Of a stretch of 10,371 bases of DNA, positions 1 to 8,241 are shown one piece after another. Origin of the DNA: Anaeromyces robustus (taxonomy: Eukaryota > Neocallimastigomycota > Neocallimastigomycetes > Neocallimastigales > Neocallimastigaceae); contig MCFG01000218.1 in assembly GCA_002104895.1 (NCBI GenBank), forward strand, positions 105,001 to 115,371. The letters are read 5' to 3'. Numbering within the stretch: position 1 is the stretch's first letter; every line of letters begins with the position of its first letter. Under the pieces are notes generated by a model that was given only the letters and a program-made list of their open reading frames with translations, searched no databases and had not been told where the DNA came from. A program made the position numbers and the translations under genes.

Positions 1-1891
1 TCTAGTATCACTAAATTTTCCTGAACTAATTTCTGATAATCTATCTATGTCTATTTGAGGTGAAGTTTGGGTAGCTATTTCAATTGTAGAAGGAATTTTA
101 AATTTTTTATTATCGTTATTTTTATCGTTATCTTTATCTTTATCTTTATCCTTATCCTTATCCTTATCAGATGTAGTAGTAGTACTAATAGTGGTAGTAC
201 CTGTAGTAGTATTTGTAGCAGTAGAAGAAGTAGTAGTAGTCATAGTGTTATTATTACTATTACTACTAGTAATACCACTATTGATGTTACTATTATTATG
301 ATTACTATTACTATTACTATTACTATTACTATTATTACTATCAGTACTATTACTAAGGGTATTACTATTCTTTGAATTAGAAGTTGAAGATATAGATTGT
401 AATTTTAATGGAGTAGGAGAAGACATATTATCTTCTGTTGTCATTTCATCATCACCATCTATATCTGAATCTGAATCCCATTCTGATTCAGATGAGAAAA
501 GGTATTCTTCTTCTTCTTCAGAATAATTTTTTGCCTTTTCTTTCTTTTCCTTTCTATATCTTTCCGCTTCTTCAAGAAGTTTAATAATATTATTTAAATG
601 TTTACTTTCAGCAATATCTAATGCAGTTCTATTATCTTTATCTTTGATGGTTATATCTGCTTTATGTTTAATCAAATATTTTACAATATTTTCATATCCA
701 TTATAACAAGCCATAATTAAAGCAGTCCAACCATTTATATTTTGCATATCAATATTAGCATTGAAATCTAATAAATGTTGAACAATTTCTATATTATTAT
801 TTTTAGCAGCTACCATAACAGCAGTTTCACCATAATTATTTTGAATATTAACATCGGCATTATTTTCTAACAAAACTTTTACAATATCTGCATGATCATT
901 TCGACAAGCAGCAATAATAGCAGCATCACCAAAATTATCCTTATTATTAATCTTTGAATAAAATTTAAGAAGTTTATTCACCACTTCTAAATGACCTTCC
1001 TTACTAGCAATAATTAAAGCTGTTTCTTGATAATTATTTTGATAGTTCGTTTTGGCATTTTGTTGAAGAAGTTGTTGAATCATTTTCATTTGACAATTTT
1101 GACTTGTTACCATTAAAGCAGTCCAATTTTCACTATTTGGAACATTAACATCTACATTTTGATCAATAAGAAATTGAAAGAATTTTTCTTGACCAAATAT
1201 ACAAGAAATGATTAATGCTGTACTACCATTAAAAAGTCTATTACTAATATTAACACCATATCCAATTAACTTTTCTAATAAATCAATATTATCTTTTTCA
1301 TTATCAAATAAAGAAAATTTTGTTTTTCTACGGAAAATATTTCTTTTTTCTTTATTTTGAATATATTCTACAAAACCAGAAAGACATGGGAATGCTTCAT
1401 AATCAGTACTCAAAGGATATTCACGTTTCATAATACTGAAACATCTTTCATTATTTTGGTTAATACAACTACTACCATATTTAATAAGTTTATTTCCATT
1501 ATTATTTTTATCATCACCAACAATAGCCATATTTCTATTATAGCTAAATGTTTTATTAATAAAATCATCTTCTGATGAATCCTTTGAAGAACTACTTCCA
1601 AGGTTGATAATCATACGATTTAAAGAATTAGAAAAGTTAACTTTACCACCAAAATTTTTCGTTACAATTTCAATACTGTTATTTGGTGAGGTATCACCTA
1701 CTTCAATTTTACTTTGAGATGATGTTAATTCAATATTCATATTCTTATTCTTTATATTTTCAAGGAGAAGACTTGATCTTTTCTTTGAAGTTTCTTCAAT
1801 TGTACTAACAATAACTGGTTCTTCCACAATACGATCAACTTTTTTTTTTTTTTTTTTGAATATTTATAAATTAAACATATATTTATGGAAA

Positions 1892-1934
<43 letters not shown>

Positions 1935-3367
1935 TTTTATTTTAATAATTGAATATTTAATATTAGATTAGCATATATATATTAATTGATTGTTTATATA
2001 TAACTAAATAATTAATATTTAAATATATATATAAATATATATAACATTTATATATATAGATATAAATATTGAAAAAAAATAATTATATATATATATATAT
2101 TTGTATCAATCTTACCTAAACCTTTATCAGAATTTTTAAATGAAAAGGATAATCTAGTAGTTGTTAAAGTTGTTGTTGTTACAACTTGAGTAGTTTCACA
2201 AGAATAAGAAGTAATTTTATTATCTTGAGAATGATTTTTTGGTAAGGTAAATGAAAGTGAAGCAACTGATGAAGGTTGAAATTCTTGATTATTTAAATCA
2301 GAATTAGCAACAAAGGTGGTTGTAGTAGAAGATGTTGTAGCAATAGGCATTATAGAACTATTATTGTTATTATTATTATTTGGACTAACTGGTAAAGAAG
2401 GTATACTTGGTAAAGTTGCAATAGACATTGTAGGTGTCAAAGGTGGTGTAACATAATTCATAGCACCTTTATTATCAACAATAGTTGGTGGATTATTTGA
2501 TGATGGTACATCATATGGTAAAGTTGGAGTAGTTATAAGAGATTGGAAAAGATTATCATGTAATATTTTAAAAATAATCTTATTTTTCTTATAAACAGCC
2601 CAAGAAAATGCTGTAAATCCACGATTATTTTTCAAATAGGTTAAAGCATTATAACGAAGTAAAAGTTCAACAATTTTTTGATGTTGATTTTTACATGCCC
2701 ATATTAAAGCAGTATCACCATCAATTGTTTGAGTATTAACTTCAGCACCATTTTCTAATAAAGCTAAAGCAACTTCTTCATCCCCATTTTTACAAGCGTA
2801 AATTAAAGGTGTGTAATGATATGTACCACTTTGAAGATTTATACCTAAATCTTCTTTATTTTCAACGTCACAATCAAGAAGAATTTTAACAACATCTTTA
2901 TGACTATTTTTACAAGCATAAATAAGTGCTTTATAATTCAAATTATTTTTAATAGTAGGGTCAGCACCATGAGCTAATAAAAGTTGTACAATACTAGTAT
3001 AACCTTCACGACAAGCCCATGTTAATGCAGTATTGCCATGTATATTTGTCATGTTTATACTAACATTTTCAATACTTGTTTCTGAACTTGATTTACTACT
3101 ACCAAATAAAAAACGTTTCTTGTTGTGATTTTCTAAATAGTTATTTATATCAAATGGCATATTTTCATTACTTTTATTACCAAGTAATAACAGTCGAACA
3201 ACTGCTTCATTACCATTTCGACAAGCCCAAATTAAAGAAGAATTTCCATTTATATCTTGATAATTAATATCTAAATTAATTTCAGGGTTAAATAATAATT
3301 CCTTAATCTTTTTTAAATTACCAGCTTTACAATATTTTAATAATTTTGTACTATTACTTGACCTCAT
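1..3367 (-). CDS. Large ankyrin-repeat protein, two exons, 3' end outside window
   Basis: Exon 1 runs 3367-2116 and exon 2 runs 1838-1. Joined, they give 1030 whole codons and stay open at the window edge, so the C-terminus is missing. The ATG at 3367 follows an A-rich leader (ATAAAATG), as is usual in Dictyostelium. Residues about 6-275 hold a first block of roughly six to seven ankyrin repeats, with recurring G-x-T/S-A/S-L-I/T-W-A-C-R/K and V-x-L/I-L-L signatures. Residues about 276-420 are a Ser/Thr/Pro/Asn-rich linker. A second block of about eight repeats lies at about 590-845. It is followed by a Lys/Glu helix, an acidic stretch, Asn-Ser and Thr runs, and a Lys-Asp repeat. No kinase, membrane or signal segment is visible. 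Ankyrin repeats bind protein partners, but the partner is unknown. The function is unassigned and I do not recognise a named gene. If the intron call were wrong, these would be two adjacent genes. Confidence 0.8.
128..400 (-). repeat. Coding low-complexity region: Asn/Ser, Thr and Lys-Asp repeats
   Basis: Within exon 2, AGT-AAT codons give an Asn-Ser run (about 300-350). ACT-rich codons give Thr/Ser runs (about 170-245), and GAT-AAG/AAA codons give a Lys-Asp repeat (about 128-172). Runs of this type are characteristic of Dictyostelium proteins. The plus-strand reading frame at 67-375 is only the antisense shadow of this stretch. Confidence 0.85.
1839..2115 (-). other. Intron of the ankyrin-repeat gene (277 nt)
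   Basis: On the minus strand the donor is TTTAG/GTAAGATT and the acceptor is AG at 1840-1839. Splicing joins G with TT into a Val codon and keeps one frame across both exons. The intron is almost pure A/T, with a long TA run at about 1902-1929. Unusually, the acceptor AG directly follows an 18-nt A run instead of a pyrimidine tract. The only other AG candidate upstream leads quickly to an in-frame stop. The exon 2 frame has a stop (TAA) just upstream of the A run, so the intron must be removed or exon 2 must start at an internal ATG. Confidence 0.72.
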
Positions 3368-3645
3368 TTTATGATTTTAATGAGTTAATAATTTAATAAA
3401 TTAATATATTTATATTTTATTTTTTTTATATATTTATTGACTATAATTAAATTATTTAATGTTATATATATTTTATTTTATTCTTTTGAATCGATGTTTT
3501 AAAATAATATATTATTTTAATGTAATTATTTTTATTTTATTAAATTATATTGGTTCCTCTTAATAATATTAATATTTTTGAATAAAAATGTAATAATAAT
3601 TAACAATATAATAATAATAAAAAATTATTTAATAATTTATAAATA

Positions 3646-3682
3646 ATATATTTCAAATTTAAATTTGTAATTTGAAATATAT
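3646..3682. repeat. Perfect 14-bp inverted repeat with 9-nt loop
   Basis: The arms 3646-3659 and 3669-3682 are exact reverse complements (core ATATTTCAAATT / AATTTGAAATAT) around a 9-nt spacer. The repeat lies about 280 bp upstream of the ankyrin-repeat start codon. In such A/T-rich DNA some palindromes arise by chance, but this one includes a C:G pair and is long. It could form a hairpin or cruciform or serve as a dyad binding site. Its role is unknown. Confidence 0.6.
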
Positions 3683-4558
3683 ATATATACTTTTTTTTTA
3701 CTTTTTTTTTTTATAAATATTTATATATGTATATATATATGTATAAATTATTAAATAATAAAAAAAAATATAAAATACAAGTAAATTTTAGGAAATATCG
3801 ATTATTTTAAATATAGTAATATATAAAAAAATAGAAGAAAAAAAAATAATTTAAAAATGAAAGACGTGACTGAACGCTTTATATCAAAAAGAAGAAAAAA
3901 ATAAATAATTAAATATAAAATATATGAATATTTTATATTTTTTTTATTTTTCGAATTTTTTTTTTTTTTTTTTTTTGTTTTTGTTTTTGCTATTTCTTTT
4001 TTTTTGTTTGTTTGTTTGTTTTTGTATTTTTTTCTCTTTTTAAACTTTAATATATAATTGTTTTTTGTTTTTTGTTTTTTTATTTAATCTCTAATATTAA
4101 TTATAAAAGTCTTATAATTTCAATTGAGATTTATTAATAATTACATATAAAAGTTTGTGCTAATATTATTAAAGCTTTAATACATTATTTACTTTTTTTT
4201 TTTTTTTTAATAAAAATATAATGATATTCTTGATTTATTTCTTATTTAAAAGACTTCTAATAAAATAATTTTATATAATTAAATAAAATTTAATATTAGA
4301 TTTTATTCTTTTAAAAACTGAAATAATCAAAAAAAAAACTACTTAAAACAATAAAAAAATTAATATAAATAATACTTTTTTTCAATTATTTTTTAATACT
4401 ATTCTTTTTATTTTATTCTATTTTTTAATATGTTAATTCTTTGACAATATAAATAATATTTTAAATTTATAAATGTTATTTATATATATATATAATTTCT
4501 ATTTTATTTTCTTTTTTAAATTATATATTATTTTTATTACTAATGAATTAACTTTTTT

Positions 4559-4582
4559 ATTATTATTATTATTATTATTATT
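4559..4582. repeat. (ATT)8 microsatellite
   Basis: Eight perfect ATT units in intergenic DNA, followed by T-rich sequence. It is a common type of repeat in Dictyostelium non-coding DNA. Confidence 0.9.
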
Positions 4583-5417
4583 TTATTTTTTATTTATTTT
4601 TATTTTTTTTGGTTTTTTTCGTTTTATTTTTTTTTTTTTTCCTCTTTTATAGTATAAAAAAATTATTGAAAAATAGTATTATTAATATTTTTAATAATTT
4701 TTTTACAAAGAGAAGAAAAAAAAAAGTAAACTACAACAACCTTTTCTATTTATTCATAAAAAAAAAAAAGAAAGAATTGAAAAAAAAAAAAAAAAAGTAC
4801 AAAATCTTTACTTTGTACATTTTCATTAATCAAAACATTTTTTTCAAATTTAATTTATACTTAATTAGTTATTTAATTATTTAACTATATAATTATTCAT
4901 TTATTTAATTATTTAATTATTTATTTAATAATTTAAATATTTATTTAATTATATAATTACTTTTTTTTTTAATTATTATGCAAACTTTATAAATTAAAAA
5001 TATATTATTTAATAAGATTCAATTATAATTTACTTATAATATATACATATAACATATTAAAATAATATTGAAAATAATTCATTAATAATTAAGATTTTTT
5101 AAAAATTTTTTTTTAAACTTTTTATAATAAATAAGAAAAAAAAGTAGTACAAAATTAATAATAAAATAGAAGAATAAGAAAAAATAAAAAAAAAAAAAAA
5201 CAAATTATTAATAAATAATATTTAATATTTAATATATAATAAAAAAAAAAAAAAAAAAAAGTAAAATTATCATTTTTTTCTCGACTTTGATTTTGATTTT
5301 GATTTTGACCACAAATGGATAATAGAAATATCTTTTTTTTTTTAATAAACAATTTTATACTAATTTTCATAATTATTTACAAACACAAATTTTTGAAATA
5401 ATAAATATTAATATTAA

Positions 5418-5542
<125 letters not shown>

Positions 5543-5610
5543 GTAATATTAACTTTATATATTCAATTATGCTATTTATATTTTATTATAAAAATATTAT
5601 AAAAAGACTT

Positions 5611-5648
5611 AATAAAGATGATGTACAAATTGTATACTATAAAAAAAA
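5611..5648 (+). mobile_element. Copy H: diverged 3' end of the same retroelement family, opposite strand
   Basis: On the plus strand, AATAAAG is followed by a segment ending TGTACAAATTGTATACTATA and then eight A. The minus-strand copies end with AATAAAG, then CGTACAAATTGTGTGCCATA and a poly(A) tail. The two match at about 31 of 36 positions, including the AATAAA signal, the spacing and the tail. This is best read as an old 3' end in the opposite orientation. Upstream similarity is not clear to me, so the left limit is unknown. Confidence 0.6.
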
Positions 5649-5666
5649 TTTTAATATATTTATAAT

Positions 5667-5826
5667 TTAATAAAAAAAAAACACACATTAAATAATAACA
5701 ATAATTTTTTTTTTAGTATGAATTATTATTACAAATTATTTTTATTAATAAAAAAAAAAAAACACATTAAATAATAACAATAATTTTTTTTTTTAGTATG
5801 AATTATTATTACAAATTTTTTTTATT
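5667..5826. repeat. Direct tandem duplication of about 80 bp
   Basis: Two near-identical units (about 5667-5746 and 5747-5826) contain the same order of blocks: an A run, ACACATTAAATAATAACAAT, a T run, AGTATGAATTATTATTACAA, then T-rich sequence. Units differ mainly in homopolymer lengths, and the period is 79-80 bp. The A-run plus ACACATTA block loosely resembles the retroelement 3' UTR (A run plus ACACATAATG), but the similarity is too weak for assignment. Confidence 0.8.
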
Positions 5827-5828
5827 AG

Positions 5829-5908
5829 AGTTTAAATATTAATATACATGAATCATAAAAAAAAAAAAAAAAACATATAATAAAAAAAACAATACTAAAA
5901 AAAATAAA
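5829..5908 (-). mobile_element. Copy G: 3'-UTR fragment of the retroelement
   Basis: The plus-strand sequence TTTAAATATTAATATACATG, then AATCAT, an A run, ACATATAAT, and AATACTAAAAAAAATAAA matches the 3' UTR of copies A, C and D in order. The match breaks off at the poly(T) of copy F. The outermost 3' end (the GGCACACAATTTG block) is not recognisable to its left. It may be the missing 3' part of copy E, with about 470 bp lost between them, or the remnant of another copy. Confidence 0.6.
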
Positions 5909-6515
5909 TTTTTTTTTTTTTATTATATCACACAATTTGTACGTCATTTTTATTGAATTTAAAAAAATAAAAAACCAGTTTAAACATTATAGATAATAAT
6001 AAATAATACTGGAAGGAGAAAAAAAATAGTATAATAATATTTAAAAACAATAAATAAATCCATACTAGTTCTTAATTTTACATATAGAATAACAGTAAGA
6101 AAATGCGACAGACCCACAATATACGGGACAGGAGACTCGGGTGAACCTTTAAAAAGTTGTCCACGCCATTGTCTCCGTTCCCTCTTAATATCTAGTTTAT
6201 CAAATGCATAACACCCATCAAGGAAAGCGTTAAGCATCAAGTAATATATATTATTTTCATAATCTTCGTCTAAGTTCTCAGAAAATCCCAGTGAGTTAGT
6301 TCGATTAATTTCGGTGAACTTCGAGTTTAAGTCAACATTGTGTTTAATAAAAGTATCTCTATCCTGTTCAAAGGCCTTACAATTGAATATCCAATAAGAG
6401 AAACTTCGCGTTTTTTCACCGCAGCAAGGGCAGCACGTAGGAAACTTTTCAAGTGAAGACTTACCTTTAAGTAGAAACTTATAGTTAAATTGAAAACCGC
6501 TGCGTATTCTCATAA
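5909..6515 (-). mobile_element. Copy F: 5'-truncated, diverged non-LTR retroelement
   Basis: Positions 5909-5921 are a 13-nt poly(T), the poly(A) tail seen from the plus strand. The family terminal block CACACAATTTGTACGTCA follows, then the AATAAA signal (5949-5954, minus strand), a 3' UTR and a C-terminal coding region. The 3' UTR lacks about 70 bp present in copies A, C and D. It keeps the CCAGT...ACTGG inverted repeat (5975-6012) and the AACAATAAA...ATCCATAC segment. Coding similarity to copy A is visible only as domain layout, so F belongs to a different subfamily. Its 5' limit is the junction with copy E near 6515. Confidence 0.75.
5980..6515 (-). pseudogene. RT-protein C-terminal fragment of copy F with degenerate zinc knuckle
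   Basis: The fragment is open from the E/F junction to a TAA at 5980-5982. Counting from the first ATG (6513), residues 28-45 read C-x2-C-x8-Y-x4-C. This matches the C-x2-C-x7-H-x4-C knuckle of copy A, but the metal-binding His is Tyr (TAT at 6396-6394, one transition from CAT). Downstream comes an acidic and aromatic stretch with no motif I know. The frame passes through the place where copy A has its TAG stop and continues into sequence equivalent to the 3' UTR, adding a hydrophobic tail. RT motifs are absent because the copy is 5'-truncated. It is almost certainly not a functional gene. Confidence 0.7.
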
Positions 6516-7550
6516 TCTATATTACTAATACTATTAATCCTCATATTATTACTACTTTTATAACCCTTAACAATATTATTAATTCTATTATCTACACTAG
6601 GGTTATTATTGGTCCTAACTAAACTATTAAAAAGACTATCTAAAAAATAAAAAAAATTTCTATCTAAATCAGAGAAGTGATCAATACGAAGATTTTTAAA
6701 TAAAAAACAATTTATAAACCAATGATCAATTCTCTGATAACTGTCACAATGGAAACAACATGAACAACAATTAGGACAAGAATTATTAATCATTTTAGCA
6801 GCTTTTGCAACTCTAGCATCAATTTTATATCCACATCTTGCCCTAAGTATCCACCGAAAACCTTTGCTATATTCAGGAAATTCTAGATTAAGCTTTAAGT
6901 AATTCCTTGATTCTTCAAAGTTGAACATTTTATAAGTTTTAGCTTTAATTGATTTATCACTGTTCATGTCTCTATCCCAATAGAATTCCATAATTTCTTT
7001 AGAAGAGGATGAAATATTGTTTAATTTATCATTTAATATTTTACTTTCTTTGTCCCAAGTCCATTTTCTTGTTGTAGCAACATTATTAACTATCTTAGAA
7101 ATAATGCAGTTGGAGTCCTTCCACTTATTAAAACATCTAACCTGAGCTAAAGCACATTTACCAGAAAGTGGAGGAATATTGAGTTCTTTTGAGATGCAAT
7201 AAATAGAAACAAAAGAATTAGGTTTCGAGTAGCCTAAAATCTAATAAAAACCTTTGTTAATAATTGTTTGTGTAGAACTAGTATTGTTTTTGTTAGAACC
7301 AAGCAAAGGAGCGTAATAGGAAACTTGTCCAATAACTTTTGCAGAGAATAAAGTTCTTTTAAGAGGAATAGGAATCAGATCATTTTTTAAAAAACCTTGA
7401 ATTGAAAACAAAGCCTTACTAACTTTATTTTTCATTTTACTAATAACGAATTTTAAATCTAGAGTTTTGTGAAAGGGAACACCAAGGTAAGTATAACAAT
7501 CTGTTTTAGGGATTGGGATTCCTGTTAAATAAAAGGTAGGGTCTTCTCTA

Positions 7551-7552
<2 letters not shown>
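6516..7552 (-). pseudogene. Copy E: interrupted RT C-terminal coding segment
   Basis: E is nearly identical to copy A positions about 8834-9859, covering the end of the RT domain (YLGVPFHKTL), the connecting region and the CCHC knuckle (CFHC, HWFINC). One frame runs through the segment except for a nonsense change: TGG in copy A is TAG in E (plus strand 7241-7243, CTA for CCA). E also has a 12-bp in-frame insertion adding Met-Arg-Ile-Asn after SSNN. Its 5' side is cut by the copy D insertion at 7552/7553. Its 3' side meets copy F at about 6515, where the frame becomes unrelated and stops at 6485. E is the oldest host copy of the nest. Confidence 0.88.
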
Positions 7553-7599
<47 letters not shown>

Positions 7600-7687
7600 G
7601 CACACAATTTGTACGTCAACTTTATTGAATTTAAATATTAAAATACATGAATCATAAAAAAAACACATAATGAAAAAAAATGATACT

Positions 7688-7689
<2 letters not shown>
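7553..7689 (-). mobile_element. Copy D, 3'-terminal part with 44-nt poly(A) tail
   Basis: Poly(T) 7553-7596 (44 nt) abuts copy E coding sequence at CTCTAAG, where copy A continues AATATATTCCG. The terminal block ATGGCACACAATTTGTACGT follows, then the AATAAA signal (7621-7626, minus strand) and 3' UTR up to AAATGATACTAA. There copy C interrupts it, and D resumes at 8149. It therefore marks an insertion of D into E. Confidence 0.88.
7678..7689. repeat. Target-site duplication of copy C, left
   Basis: AAATGATACTAA, immediately left of the copy C poly(T). It is identical to 8149-8160. Confidence 0.88.
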
Positions 7690-7731
<42 letters not shown>

Positions 7732-7955
7732 GCACACAATTTGTACGTCAACTTTATTGAATTTAAATATTAAAATACATGAATCATAAAAAAAACACAT
7801 AATGAAAAAAAATGATACTAAAAAAAATAAAAACCAGTAAAATATTATAGATAATAATAGATAATACTGGAGGAAAAAAAGAAGTATAATAATATTTAAA
7901 AACAATAAATCCATACAGCCCTTAATTCTAAATATAGAATTAAAGTAAAATTGAT

Positions 7956-8085
7956 CTATCCTATTCCACTAGGGTCGGAAATAGGATCAGCATTTGCCCT
8001 ACTAGGCTGTCCTACTGTGTTATCAGCATTGACGTTCCTGGAGAGGTTGGTTTTAAATTTATTGAATAATATATGTTGTCTTTTA
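7956..8085 (-). pseudogene. RT-protein C-terminal tail in copy C (truncated)
   Basis: It encodes the last about 42 residues of the element protein, ending in a TAG stop at 7958-7956, and differs from copy A by few bases. There is no start codon context, and the coding part stops where homology ends at 8085. It is a passenger of a dead copy. Confidence 0.8.
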
Positions 8086-8148
8086 TTATTATTTCAATAT
8101 AATAATTGTATAATGATATAAAATATAAAACAATTTATTTAATTAGCT
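8086..8148. other. 63-nt filler at the 5' end of copy C
   Basis: This sequence lies between the end of element homology (TTGTCTTTTA, where copy A continues CAGACAACAGG) and the right target-site duplication. It is A/T-rich (ends TTTAATTAGCT) and matches no other stretch I can find in the window. Because it is inside the duplication it arrived with the insertion, for example by template switching or repair. Alternatively it could be a distant part of the element joined by an internal deletion. Confidence 0.75.
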
Positions 8149-8160
8149 AAATGATACTAA
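8149..8160. repeat. Target-site duplication of copy C, right
   Basis: AAATGATACTAA, at the 5' end of copy C and continuing directly into the copy D 3' UTR (AAAAAATAAAAACC). This sets both ends of copy C. Confidence 0.88.
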
Positions 8161-8241
8161 AAAAAATAAAAACCAGTAATATATTATAGATAATCATAAA
8201 TAATACTGGAGGAAAAAAAGTAGTATAATAATATTTAAAAA
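8149..8241 (-). mobile_element. Copy D, continuation of 3' UTR after copy C
   Basis: It resumes at AAATGATACTAA and continues through the CCAGTA...TACTGG inverted repeat (8173-8209) to ATATTTAAAAA, where the copy A poly(T) begins. Copies A and C continue ACAATAAATCC at this point. The rest of D should lie beyond the 5' end of copy A, to the right of this window. Confidence 0.85.

Larger units (their letters stand above)
7690..8148 (-). mobile_element. Copy C: short 5'-truncated retroelement inserted into copy D
   Basis: C consists of a 39-nt poly(T) (7690-7728), the 3' terminal block, the full 3' UTR, the stop codon and the last 130 nt of coding sequence (7956-8085), then 63 nt without homology to copy A. 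It is flanked by a perfect 12-bp duplication, AAATGATACTAA. This is the standard outcome of target-primed reverse transcription with early arrest. The copy cannot encode a protein of its own. Confidence 0.9.

Noticed and set aside
67-375. Plus-strand 102-residue frame rich in Ile, Thr and Ser
   Set aside because: Antisense shadow of the repeat-rich exon 2 of the ankyrin-repeat gene.
1357-1575. Plus-strand 72-residue frame
   Set aside because: Antisense to exon 2, which shows a clear continuous frame with protein-like composition.
3076-3267. Plus-strand 63-residue frame
   Set aside because: Antisense to the first ankyrin block.
4609-4884. Plus-strand 91-residue frame of Phe and Lys runs
   Set aside because: Encoded by T and A homopolymers in intergenic DNA, with no protein-like composition.
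5667-5826. CRISPR-like or satellite array
   Set aside because: Only two adjoining units with no spacers, in a eukaryotic setting, so it is a plain tandem duplication.
6295-6330. tRNA B-box-like GTTCGATTA
   Set aside because: Lies within copy F coding sequence, lacks the GG...CC context and has no cloverleaf around it.
7525-7914. Minus-strand 129-residue frame with two Lys runs
   Set aside because: It reads through two copies of the retroelement 3' UTR and their poly(A) tails. It is not a gene, and the internal repeat simply reflects copies C and D.
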